Shown here piece by piece: positions 41,055 through 52,993 of a stretch of 64,000 nucleotides of DNA (its first letter is position 1; every line of letters begins with the position of its first letter). The position numbers and the translations under genes were made by a program. Under the pieces are notes generated by a model. The model was not told the DNA's origin. It saw nothing but the letters and a program-made list of their open reading frames with translations, and did not search any database. The stretch lies in assembly GCA_030248195.1 (NCBI GenBank), contig JASAND010030450.1, forward strand, positions 1-64,000. The letters run 5' to 3'. The stretch comes from Trissonchulus latispiculum. Its lineage: Eukaryota; Nematoda; Enoplea; Enoplida; Ironidae.

Positions 41055-42932
41055 GTCAGTGGACGTGGTGGCCATTCTAAGTTCATGCTAAAGTAGGAAT
41101 GAATATAGCGAATTTTGAGGTTTCGCGCTAATGCTAGCCCTTTGATAGAGCGAATGCGCTGCCTTCTTAGTTCGCCTACTTCCTTAGTTCTATTTCCTAC
41201 TTTGTCTCGAATTTAAACTTTAGCGGAGTAGCATTGTCACGTGGCCCAACGTCGCTATGAAACCTAGTGAGTTGATGTTTCAGCTCTACTGTAGCTATAT
41301 ATATTTTTAAGAAATCTGATATCCACACAAACTGTTAAATTTTATTTTAATTTTACTACTTTTAAAATTAACTTATTTTAAAATAGGTTTAGACAGTCTA
41401 AAAATAAATTACAAATCGAAACATGGTTGTTCAAGTCAGTGCTTGAATATTATTTGAGATTTAGAAACTAATTGCTAGTTAATACAAAATTTATTTATTT
41501 TAGAATTTAAGTAGTAATACCAAAACAAGAGTTTGATGACATTTTCATCAGTTCTTCTTTAATTATAATTCCTCAATTAAAGTTAACTATTAACTTCCTC
41601 AATTAACTAATAAAAGCCTAATTAATAATCAGAAGCATTGGTAAGCTTTTGGCAATGTGCTTCTTGGTAAAAGTAAACTCAACTTTTATACTTCGTTAGC
41701 TATCATCTCAAGATAAAATAGTCCATATTGGATAAATATAAAATAGTCCAAACGGATCCTGATCCTAATCCTGGTTTTAGTCACCTCCTTATGAAAGTCA
41801 ATGAAACCTGACAAGTATATATGGCCTGTGCCTGTCACATTCTGGTATCAGTCCCCCAATTTTAGGTGCAAAGATACAAAACATTTGGGTTTTGCAATTA
41901 TTCTTTCAGTAGTCGACACACCGGACTGGTTGATAAGGCTGGAGAAAGGGCATCGAAATGAACATTTTTGGTTTTACATAGAACCTTTGGACTCTGCTCT
42001 TTCGATGCTCCAAAAAATCTGTCAAATATGCGGTAGCACGCAACTTCGCATTGAGTTTTCTCACAACCAGAGTAGTATTAGCTCAAACCAAGAAAACTGT
42101 AATTAATTAATTAATTAATTAAAACTAGAAACTTAAACGAACTCCAGCTAATATGCGTTGATGTGCTTGAACTCCTTTTTTCGTACCCCGTTCCTGGTTT
42201 TCGGCCTTTGTTGCTATTCCAGATTTTGGCCACCACCAGATACAAATGTCCAATATGAACTATTTTATCTTGAGATGATAGCTAACGAAGTATAAAAGTT
42301 GAGTTTACTTTTACCAAGAAGCACATTGCCAAAAGCTTACCAATGCTTCTGATTATTAATTAGGCTTTTATTAATTAATTGAGGAAGTTAATAGTTAACT
42401 TTAATTGAGGAATTATAATTAAAGAAGAACTGATGAAAATGTCATCAAACTCTTGTTTTGGTAATTACTACTTAAATTCTAAAATAAATAAATTTTGTAT
42501 TAACTAGCAATTAGTTTCTAAATCTCAAATAATATTCAAGCACTGACTTGAACAACCATGTTTCGATTTGTAATTTATTTTTAGACTGTCTAAACCTATT
42601 TTAAAATAAGTTAATTTTAAAAGTAGTAAAATTAAAATAAAATTTAACAGTTTGTGTGGATATCAGATTTCTTAAAAATATATATAGCTACAGTATACCA
42701 TACCTCAAACATCAACTCACTAGGTTTCATAGCGACGTTGGGCCACGTGACAATGCTACTTCGCTAAAGTTTAAATTCGAGACAAAGTAGGAAATAGAAC
42801 TTAGGAAGTAGGCGAACTAAGAAGGCAGCGCATTCGCTCTATTAAAGCGCTAGCATTAGCGCGAAAACTCAAAATTCGCTATATTCAATCCTACTTTAGC
42901 ATGAACTTAGAATGGCCACCACGTCCACTGAC
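41055..42932. mobile_element. Large foldback element with about 680-bp arms
   Basis: Left arm about 41055-41731 and right arm about 42249-42932 are near-perfect inverted copies (ends GTCAGTGGACGTGG and CCACGTCCACTGAC). The 517-bp loop includes a segment resembling 7725-7980 of the hAT element. Flanks GGAGGACT and AGAGGACT match at seven of eight bases, compatible with an 8-bp duplication. The cruciform-forming potential is high. The open frame at 41801-42106 is in the loop and is not supported as a gene. Confidence 0.8.
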
Positions 42933-42947
42933 AGAGGACTGTTACTA

Positions 42948-43115
42948 AGGGCCTTTTTGCGCAGCCAGTTAAACGAGTTAAAATAGCTAAAATTAACTCA
43001 ATCCTGTTCGCGCACAGAGTTAGAAGGGTTAAACAGTTCATTTTAACTCGCCTGCAGGGTTAAACGAGTTAATATTTTTAACTCTACTCTTATAACTCGC
43101 GCGCGAAAAGGTCCT
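42948..43115. mobile_element. Short MITE, uninterrupted copy
   Basis: Ends AGGGCCTTTTTGCGC and GCGCGAAAAGGTCCT, about 168 bp, with repeated GAGTTAAA words. It provides the intact reference for the interrupted copy at 53856-54993. Confidence 0.65.
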
Positions 43116-45924
43116 GAGACAATCTTCGGACACAATGAAATAGCGTCAACATTAAATGACATTATTTTACGTATTAATAAGCATATATTTAATACATTTT
43201 AATAAAATTACAACGGACTTGCTTAAAAGGTCATTCTGCGTTAGTGGAATCTCATCTCGAGTTTTGAAATCTTTTCTGCGTTAGTGGATTCTGCGTAAGT
43301 GTACCAAACCCTTTTATTTCATGCCAGCTTGTATTTTTTGTTAACTACAGCTATGAGCCTGTTTTACAGTTATTTTGATTTCATGTTGTAAGGACATATG
43401 TAAACCTGAATGGTAAAATGAAAACATGAAAGCGTGTATCCTACTTACTTACATCTATCCTAATTAGGCCTAACGTTTGATGTTTCCTTCTAGAGATAAC
43501 AAAACTCAAAATCCTACTTACGCCTAAAGCTCAAAATTGAAATTCCTATTTACGCCTAAAATATTTCCTTCCAAAACTCCAGTTCCTACTTACACCTAAA
43601 ACGAAAACTCAACGGTAATCTAGTTGTATGTTTTTACCGTGCAGATTTCTACAATGTCTACAATGTAACCAATGCGTGGAATAATAAATGTATAAAAATC
43701 TTCAATTAAATTTCAATGTAATCTTTCGACAAATAATCTTTTGTCAGCTTTGTATTTAACTTGTAACTAGGGAAATTGCGCATGCATTCAAAGCATCTGT
43801 AATGTTACGGATGAATTAAAACTCAAAAAGTTAAGAAAACTCATAAAACCATGAATCGTGATCCGAAGTGGAATTGTTGTTGCTGTTGCTCTTTAAAAAT
43901 CTGTTGCTCAGAACCTGGAATGCAGTATGTGACCGTCCAAGCAATTGTTGTAATTATTGATGATTATGTGAGTACCAGAGTTGTCAGTCGGTTCTAAACG
44001 CCCAGAAATTCACTAATAGGGACAAAGGATCTAGCGTGGTTAGGGAATAAGGTTAGAAATAGCACTATAACCCGCTTTAATGGCGCGAGAATAGAATAGG
44101 AACTCAGTGGAATACGGTTTAATTAGGATTAATCAGGGTATTAACTAATAACGGAGGGGTCGTTACCCCTCCAGGGTCAGTAATAGGCCCCAATCATAGT
44201 CTCTGATTAAGTAACGGAGGAGTCGTTACTTTTCCTAGGCCTTACAAGGCCTCCTGCTGTTAGAAATATTCCGAAATTTTCATCTAAAGTAAACTCAAAT
44301 TAATGAAGAGAAAAGTTTAATAAACGTGTCGCATAAGAAGTAGCAAATTGTCAAAGAAAGTTCTGTTAAAAGACGCTCTGTATGGCTGTTAAAAGACGCT
44401 CTGTTCACATGTTGGAAGATGGGTCACTAAAATGTAATTATTCGTTAGCTAGGCGCATGAAATAACGTTAAGGGACATTAATAGGTGTTAGCTAGGTATA
44501 ATTAGCAGTAATTTGGTAATAATTAATGAATTTTGAAGATTTTTGGTAAAAATACAACTTAGGCTTATCTGAACGGCAATTTCTTCCTGATTCTAAAAAT
44601 CCAAACCCGATCTTTTAACTCCCAATAGTGCGAAAGATACAGGCCAAAAAAGTTTTGGGAGATTACATTTTAATTATCTAATATTGGCCTTACGTAAACT
44701 TTGTAACAGAACGTAACAATCACGTGTTGTTACGTTCATTCATTCCTCTATTCATTCTTTGGGCTTCTGTTGGCCCTCACCCAGCAAAGATTTGCCTTGC
44801 AGAGAAGGAGTTAGTACACACCTTAGGTGTGAAAATAGGTTCGGAGGGGGCGTAACCCTCTCCCAAATAAATAAAATAAGATGAAATTAAGTTAATCTAG
44901 GTAGTTTTGTACGTAGAGTATTAATATTTAGTTTTTATTTCCTAAAAAATTACGTAGTTCCTTGTATGCACTAATTTTTGCGCAACAATTGCCCTCCTGT
45001 ATCCTCAGGTAGAGACTCCCAGTTCCAGCGAGGGAGAGCAATTGTTGCTGGGATTAACGAGCGGCCTCCCCTGTTCTCGGCCGAAAGGTCACGCTCAAAA
45101 GGAAAAGAAAGCGGCTTGGAAACAAGGGAGCGCCTGAAAATAATAAAAATAAAATTTACAAAATATTACGGCCAAAGTAACAGTTAATATTTATGTTTTC
45201 ATAATGGGCCCCGAGAGGCCTTTACTTTGTATTATTTCGTTTTTTGATTCGAAGAAATTAACTTTTTAAGTAGCAAACTTCCCCTTTGGTTACCTCTACA
45301 TGTTAACCAAAAAGTCTGGAAAGTTTCTTGAGATTCAGCTTGGGAAATCCATCAAACAAGGGGTCAGTTGGAGGGTTATAACTCCAAACCCCCCATAATC
45401 TCCATTCCGGTGGGCCAGGCGTGCAAACAGCCTACGTCGGGTCTGAGTTTACAAAGAGGATTTCCAGAAAATTCTGGAAATCCTGCTTTCTTCAAAGAGG
45501 ACCCTGCAAAAGCCATAAGGTCAGACTCCTGTCAGCTCACTGTAAAATTCAAAATTTCCTTCAGTGTTTGCTTCAGCTCCGGCCGAGAGCGGCCGTGTAT
45601 CCCCCCTCTAAAAAGTGCGTCTCCTGGTGTGCCAGCGTTTTGGCCGGAGAATTCCCAACGCACTTCTCCCTCCCATAGAAACTCGAGTTAGGAAATCCTC
45701 TGACCCACACAGGTCAGAGGAGATGATCTGAGCCAACACGGAGCAAACTACCACACGATTGAGGGCCATGTGAGCGTATTATGCTCGGCCATTCGCACAG
45801 GGAACACAATTTCTCTAGGTTTTAGGAGGCCTTTTTCGGCCTATTTTTACTTTCGGTTTTTTGGCCTTCGGGCCTTAATCTTCAATCAAAATTCTGGCCC
45901 TTTTTGGCTAATTCCTTATCAACG
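43116..45924. other. No gene recognised
   Basis: Contains repeated CCTACTTACGCCTAAA-type words near 43500-43600 and inverted GGAGGGGTCGTTACCCCTCC near 44154. The open frames near 44978 and 45368-45691 lack family signatures. Confidence 0.4.
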
Positions 45925-46167
45925 ATCAGCGAGCCCTCGTGGCCAGTATTTTCACTTTTAATCAGCGAGCCCTCATGGCCAGTATTTTCACTTTTTAATC
46001 AGCGAGCCTTCGTGGCCAGTATTTTCACTTTTTAATCAGCGAGTCCTCGTGGCCAGTATTTTCACTTTTAATCAGCGAGCCCTCGTGGCCACTATTTTCA
46101 CTTTTAATCAGCGAGCCCTCGTGGCTAGTATTTTCCCTTTTAATCAGCGAGCCCTCGTGGCCAGTCA
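45925..46167. repeat. Minisatellite, about 37-bp unit, 6-7 copies
   Basis: Unit ATCAGCGAGCCCTCGTGGCCAGTATTTTCACTTTTA, with single-base variants between copies. Confidence 0.9.
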
Positions 46168-49100
46168 CTTTTTCGTTTTTATGTTTCGGGGTTTCTTTTA
46201 GTAATGACGGGACTTTGAGAATAGACCCATCCCCGAGTTGAGTTAGGAGGTCCCTTGGTTACGACCTCATGTTAGATCTAAGCTAAATCAGGAACCATTC
46301 TCCCCACAGCCGGCAATTAGGAATTTTCAGTTGTTTTGCGGGGAATGGCCGACTTCCCCAGTTAATTTACTTATACAAAAGCTGTCCTTAGCGGAAAGGT
46401 GTGTGTAATTTTGTTCTTGTTGTACTAATTGCCGAGCAATTATTACTCGTTCAGCTTTCCAAAGAAACTGTCAAAGTTCCAAAGTTCTCAATCTTTGTCA
46501 AAACTACGAAAGTTTACAAATTTCAAGTTTAGGACGAAGGTCAGTAAATTTCAAACTCCAACAAAAATGTGCATACAAAGAGTAGATAGGTTTAGATAGG
46601 AAGATACTAGGATTAATATTATGTGTTTAGTGGTTCACATAATTGTTGTGATGATAATTGTATGAATGTGACCCCCAAATTTACGTAAAATTGGCTTCTT
46701 GAGTAAATTCCTTATGGATTATGAGGTTCCAAGTTTAGTCCCATTTCTAGAGTGTGAACGGTAGTCAGAAATTGTGTAATTCTGAGTGTGAATGAGGGTA
46801 TACCATGTAAACTCCCTTTGTTCGATAAGGGTCTTGGAAATGCCAGAATGAAAGCGTAAGTACACAGATATTAGGCAGGAACTGGGCCAAATTGAGTAGC
46901 AATTTGGCCCCTAATCGTACATAATTAAGGATTTATTTTGCTTAAAACTTAGCAGTATGCTTGACGCGAAACTGTCAACTTTGGAGTGAATGTAGTTGAG
47001 TTTTGCTTGAATGTTGGTACATTCGGCGGTTTAAAGCAGATTCTGCGGCCTAGGGTCACGGGGACCCCGCATTAGGTCTGTAAGTCTGTTGGATTTCCGG
47101 TCATCCGTGTAGGTAGCCCTGCGATTAGGGGGCGGATGAGCCGCATTTATGGAATCCAGAACTGCACGAATTGGAAGTTTAACAGAAATAATGCTCAAAA
47201 TAGCAGGAGAAATCACCATAATTAAGTGTTTCATAGCTATTGTCCGACTAGCGGATTAACAAATCATTTAGTTCTGAGCCCGGAAACAGTTATAGTTGTG
47301 CGTGTTGGTAAATGGTATTAGACAGGTGTTTACTCGGTGTAATTCTAGTTAAAGATAGGGGTACCAGTTATCTAGTCTAAAATAGTTATTAGTTCAGGGT
47401 TCATAGCTTTAATGGTTTAAACTACGTTAGTTATAATGGTCAGCGTTACAACGCCAAAGAATGAACCAAACTAAAAGAAAAGAAATAAACCTGTGCTGAG
47501 ATTTGAACTCAGGACCTTCGGCGGGTTGGGCCGATGCTCATCCATTGAGCCTCATCCATTGATCCGATTAGAACTAGTTCCTGCTAGCTTATGTACTGTA
47601 GCAATTTGGCAACCCAGCACGTGTGTATTGAACTAATACGTTATATGTACAAATTATGCATATGTGGACACAAACTTTGATCACGATTTCAAACTTCAAC
47701 AGCTGAACGGTTTGATCTGTTTCAAAAAAGGAAAATGTTCACCTCTTCAAGCTCTACAAAATGATATAATTTTTGCCCTAATTAATTTTCACTAACTAAT
47801 TAACACAACCAAGTTAACGTTAACACAGAAATGTTAAGCCTGCGCAGAACACAATCTGTGCAGGCACTAATAAACTTTAATTATGTTTTTCTCACTAATT
47901 ACTGAATATTTTTTGGTACTGTAAGCGCGAAAAATGCTCAGTTTTTCAAGCTCTACAAGAATATGTAATTTTCGTCCAAATCCGTGTTCATCGAAGTTTT
48001 CTTAATTTATATGCCAGTTTTGCACGAGTACTGACATGTGCTTTTGTGAAAGGGTGGTTGTACCTGCGACTTCCACTCGGCTGGCTGCTGGGGTTGCCAG
48101 CGCCGGATCGAATAGCGGTTCGGTTACGTCCCCTGTTAGGGCACTAGGATAGGTGGGAGGTAGATTTAGAAGTAGAAGCAGTTCGGTAGGTCGGTAGGTC
48201 GGTAAGTAGGAACTGCGCAGAATGGCTGCTGAGACAGTGAGTGAGTGAGTTTTTGCATTTTTGGCGTAAACCAAGTGAAATTAATTATATGCGAATACTC
48301 ACTCAAAACGCAGCCTACTACCTTTATTTTCAAATCAAGCAATTAATGTGAGGAGGAAAACTGTTTAATTGTAGAATTCTAGACCAAATAACCAGTAGTC
48401 ATTAATTCTTAGTTAGCGTTATGTAAGTTTCAATAATATAATATATGTAAGTAAGTAGGCAGTAGTTAGGCTAATTACAGTAAATAATAGGTATTTGAAA
48501 ATCTTCCAACATCAGAAACTCACTCAAAACGCCAAGTTTAGTTCGTATTTGGGATTATCAGTTGGCCACGGGAAATAAGTCTATTTCCCGTGGCAAAACA
48601 CTAAATTGGGCCAAAAACCAGGCCAGAAATACAAGTAATGTTCGATTATTTTGTCCACTCTAAAGAACATGCGAACTTCTGTTAGAAATTGTCGGTATTA
48701 ATCTAAAACGGCCCAGGCGGCCCGGTTGTGCGAATAAAAGGTAGAAGCAAGCGAATTTTCAAGTAAAGCACTAGCAGTGAACTTTCATGAGTTCTTAGGA
48801 TTGTTTCGCCCTGTTGTAGATTCAATCAGGCTCAATTGAGTCCCAGAAATAGCAATACAACGAATCATTTTACTCAAGCGAAGAATTACATCAAGTTTAA
48901 CCAAATTTAACAAGTTGCAACCTAAAAATGGCCATGAAGACCCATTCGGTGACAAGAAACTACCAGAAACGGTTAATATTGTCGAAGAGGCAATATCCAA
49001 CGATTTTTAGTCATTTCTTCAGTTTACAAGTTCAAATGGAGCCCAAAATGCACATTTTGGGCCTGGGAAGCAAAAGAACGAGTAATGGTTGCTGGGTTCG

Positions 49101-51954
49101 ATTCCCGCACCGTAACCTTGTACTAATGGGTTTTAACCCATTTGATTCAGGGGCGGTTGTTGCGTCACGCCACTGTCTGTCCGGACCTGTATGCGAAGAT
49201 ACGATAGCCAGTCAATTCGGAAGGAGATTTGCGTCTAGAGGATAACCCAGTAGAGAACTTAGTCAGGGTAACGGATTGGAACTGTTTTTGTGATTCATAC
49301 TGATTGGTCAATTTCTGAAAGGTACATTGGTGATCAATATTGGCAGCACGGCAGACTAAGACAGAGACAGTGTGCAGAGGACAAACTTGATCAAATTGGG
49401 AAACGAGACTAAATCTGAAAAGTTTATAACGGACACTAAAACCTACGTCAAATTCGACCATCAAGACTTTTACAGCACTTCGATATGATTTCAACCATTT
49501 CTTCAGCTCTTAGTCAGTCGGGGGCCATTGCCCTCGCACCCCGGCTTTAACCGCCCCATCGAGGATCAGAAGACGAGAAGACTCTCGATTGTATAACTTG
49601 TAGTAATTTCCATAAATTATTAATAAGTAAGGAAGGACTTCCCAAGCTCCCAACTGTTTCGACTTCCTCAAATTTCTGTCTCACATAGCATCCCTGAACT
49701 GTGTGTCGGAGCGAAAGCGGTGACCGACTTTCGGGGGCTCACCCAAAGACCGTGCCTTCGTCTACGGTGTGTTTACCGTTTGGCCAATAATTACAGGAAT
49801 CCAGGACGGAATCAAAACCCGTAAGTTTTCCTGGCAATCTCTATCTCGAAGATCCAGTGCAGGAGTCATCCAAATCCAGTGCTGTCAACGAGAAGCAAGT
49901 GCTGACCCCGCTTGCTGTTCACTTGGAAATCAGGAGCCTCAAACGAACTCACCGACGAAGACCCCTACCAAGGTTGGCTGCAGAGAATCTCTGATTCTGG
50001 AACACCACCTTTCAGAGATCTGGTGCCTAAGTCTGTTTCATTGCGAGCAGACGTGCTGACCTTCCGTGTAATTGAAAGATTAGAGATTTGAGCAGATCGT
50101 GTCTCGGATCTTGCTCACTTCATTACACATCTGTACTTGCTTATTTAACTCCTGCCTACACCGTAACAAAACTCATGGCTGCACTTATGCCTACATTAGT
50201 CTTCCAAAACTAAAAATTGTACTTATGCCTATGCCTACATATTAAACTGGAAAAACTAAAAACTGTACTTATGCCTACAAATACGGTAACCCTCTCCTAT
50301 CTGCTAAACATAAAATTATGTTCTAGCTGTCAATAATTAATCAACTCTTGTTTCAAAGTTGGTCATAACTGCACATTTTATTAGCTGAAATTCGTTGCTT
50401 TAACCTAGAGATTTGGCCGAAAAAGCATTTTGGCAAAACTGTGGTTATTTTATTTTAAACTTCAATTTCTCAAAAACTACACGACAGATTCCAGAGATTT
50501 TTGGCAGAGTGAAATTTTGTACTTCTGCGGAGGGTCATTTTTCTTGGTTTGGGTTAAAACTTTTCGAGAAGCAAGAAAACTCAAAAGCAGGCCGTTAAGA
50601 CCTGCTGAGCCAAATCTGAAAAACGTCCCTCGGCCCATATGTTCTTCAAGACACAAAAAGAACCTTTGGCCGAGTCTATAATTTCAGAAATCGATATTCA
50701 AAAATTTTTGGTCTATATAGTAAACCGAGTTTGGACAGTCTACTAGAAGAACTTCCTAGATACACTGACAACGATCACAACAATGCAACAGCTTATATAC
50801 ACAGCTAATTTGAATAAACTCATTTGCATATTGCAACAGGAATGTTCTGTAGCACACAAGACTTCCTTGTTGAATCCACGTGAATGGCATCGTTACAATG
50901 TTTTAGCCGTAATGTCAGATGTTTGCTAATGTTTTTGCTAATTTTGCTAGATTCGTAAGCTCATGTGAATGTCCTGATTATCAGCTTTAAAACAACGTAT
51001 AAAGCTCTTTCCAACTCCAAAAATTGCGAGAGTTAGTGTTTTAAAAGATCACCACAAAAGCACTGAATTTTAGGGATGGGGGGTAACCGAGGTAAAACCC
51101 GAAATCATTATTCTTTTGTTTGTAGACGGCCAAGTATTACGGTAGACATTGTAGGCAGAAGGACAGTTGCGTCTAGTAAAGGTCAGGCTGTAGGCACAAG
51201 TTAAATTTGTAGTTTTGATTTATAGGCACAAGGACAGTTTGGAGTTTTGTTATAGTTTTGTTATGTTTTGTTTGTTTAGAGCGGTAACTTCTAAGAGTAG
51301 GCAGAAGTTAAATAGGCACAAGTACAGTCCATACCGTCAAACGTCAATGTATTCATGTTCTCATTATATTATTGGAGATTATAACACATGGGTTGTTGGG
51401 AGGGTTGTAAACATAAGATTGAGCTTATACTGAACTAACTAAATGCTAAATCGAAAAGCTAATTAAATTAAAAATACCTCCTGTTCTATGATCCAGAAAA
51501 CCCATGGAAACGACGTTGCATCAAGATACTTAAGTACTTAAAATTTTTAAAAATTTAAAAAGTTTTATGATCAATTAGGTATAATAGTTGGGAAGCTGGT
51601 TAAGTTTTGCTGAAGTTAGCTTCAAGAAAAGAACTTCCGCTCCAAATTGTTTTCTTTATTCTGAAAAATGATGCCCTTACTTTAAAATTTAAGAGCATTT
51701 CGGGTGTGCTGTAATATTTCAATTAGTATGTTAATTTTTCAGGAAGAAATAGAAATTTGTTTATAATAATAAAGCTTAGTCGCAAAATTGCGTTTAGATC
51801 ATATAAGCAAAATTCATCTTTAGATTGAAACAAGTTCAGGAACAAAGTCAGAAAGTGGACACTGTAGATTTTAGGCGTAAGTAATAATCCGAGTTTTGCG
51901 TAAACATTCTTTAGGCGTAAGTGGGAATGTGAGTTTTGATAAAAAGAATTAGGC
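46168..51954. other. Long region without a recognisable gene
   Basis: Moderate GC in places, short unrelated frames, a tRNA-like relic at 47490-47563, and a B-box-like GGGTTCGATTCCCG near 49095 with no cloverleaf. Repeated TGCCTACA/TTATGCCTAC words occur near 50150-50290. It may be an old retroelement or non-coding transcript. Nothing stronger can be said. Confidence 0.35.
47490..47563 (-). repeat. tRNA-like relic (pseudo-tRNA or SINE head)
   Basis: On the minus strand there is a D-arm (GGCTCAATGGATGAGC), an anticodon stem TCGGC/GCCGA around a 7-base loop reading AAC, and a T-arm (CTGAG-TTCAAAT-CTCAG). The 5' side carries a duplicated TCAATGGATGAG and there is no paired acceptor stem, so it is not a functional tRNA. 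Confidence 0.5.
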
Positions 51955-51957
51955 GTA

Positions 51958-52074
51958 AGTAGGAATTGGAGTTTTGAAAACGATTAGGCGTAAGTAGGAT
52001 AGGCATAAGTAGGATAGGCGTAAGTAGGATAGGCTTAAGTAGGATAGGCGTAAGTAGGATAGGCGTAAGTAGGA
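51958..52074. repeat. 15-bp tandem repeat TAGGCGTAAGTAGGA
   Basis: About six to seven copies with small variants lie directly against the palindrome that follows. Related TACTTACGCCTA words occur near 43500. Confidence 0.85.
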
Positions 52075-52492
52075 GCAAGAGTACATAATAACTAAGAGTG
52101 TGACAAGCGTCACACTCTTAGTTACTAAGCTCGGGACATCATCTGCACGATAACGGCCCACCCCCCCCCCCCACAAATTAGACCCCAGTGACCCCCCCCC
52201 CACAAATGAGTACCTAGTACACATTTGTGTACCATCACTCGCTTCTATCTTTATGTGTTGAAGCTCGAAAGTGGCCAGCTGCTGATAGAACGTTTTTGAC
52301 TTCAACACATAAAGATAGAAGCGAGTGATGGTACACAAATGTGTACTAGGTACTCATTTGTGGGGGGGGGTCACTGGGGTCTAATTTGTGGGGGGGGGTG
52401 GGCCGTTATCGTGCAGATGATGTCCCGAGCTTAGTAACTAAGAGTGTGACGCTTGTCACACTCTTAGTTATTATGTACTCTTGGTAGGAGTA
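52075..52492. repeat. Near-perfect palindrome, about 190-bp arms
   Basis: Left arm 52075-52263 and right arm 52300-52492 are almost identical inverted copies, each with poly-C/poly-G runs and an inner smaller palindrome (AAGAGTGTGAC/GTCACACTCTT). The loop is 36 bp. It is bordered by the TAGGCGTAAGTAGGA repeat. Confidence 0.85.
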
Positions 52493-52993
52493 AGCCATGA
52501 AAGTGCAATGCTTAAGGTTACGATTAAATTGAGTAACAATAGGCACAATTCCATTTCTGAGATTTGTAGTAGGCATAATTCTCCATCTTAGTTTTGACAA
52601 ATGCGAGTAGGCACATTTCCACTTTTGAGTTTTGACAGTGAGTATGCAGAATTCCACTATTCATAAGTGAAATAAACCGCTTGCACACTTAAGGTTAAAA
52701 CACAACTGCTTAGTTGCTTCAACTTTAATGTGTGTCTGTTGCGAGCTTTAACGTGCAATCGTAGATAATAAATTTGTTTCAAGTGATGGAGGCCAATTTG
52801 TAGGAGGGAGGGGTCAGCCGACAGCAGCGTGCAGAGCATGGTGTTTGCTTTCATAACAGAAAGTATACGTATTAATGCCATACTCTTAACTCTTGCAGAT
52901 GTGGAGCAACTATGTGCATTATTAACAAGCTTAACAAATACAAATATACAAAAATGAAGAATTCCTCCACATGTCCTGTTCTAAAACTTTTTG

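Noticed and set aside
41801..42106. 101-residue open frame
   Set aside because: It is in the loop of a foldback and shares sequence with non-coding hAT DNA.
44978..45691. Reading frames in a GC-richer stretch suggesting a retroelement gag
   Set aside because: No zinc knuckle, protease or reverse transcriptase follows, and no long terminal repeats were found.
49080..49120. B-box-like GGGTTCGATTCCCG suggesting a tRNA
   Set aside because: No D-arm or anticodon stem could be paired around it.
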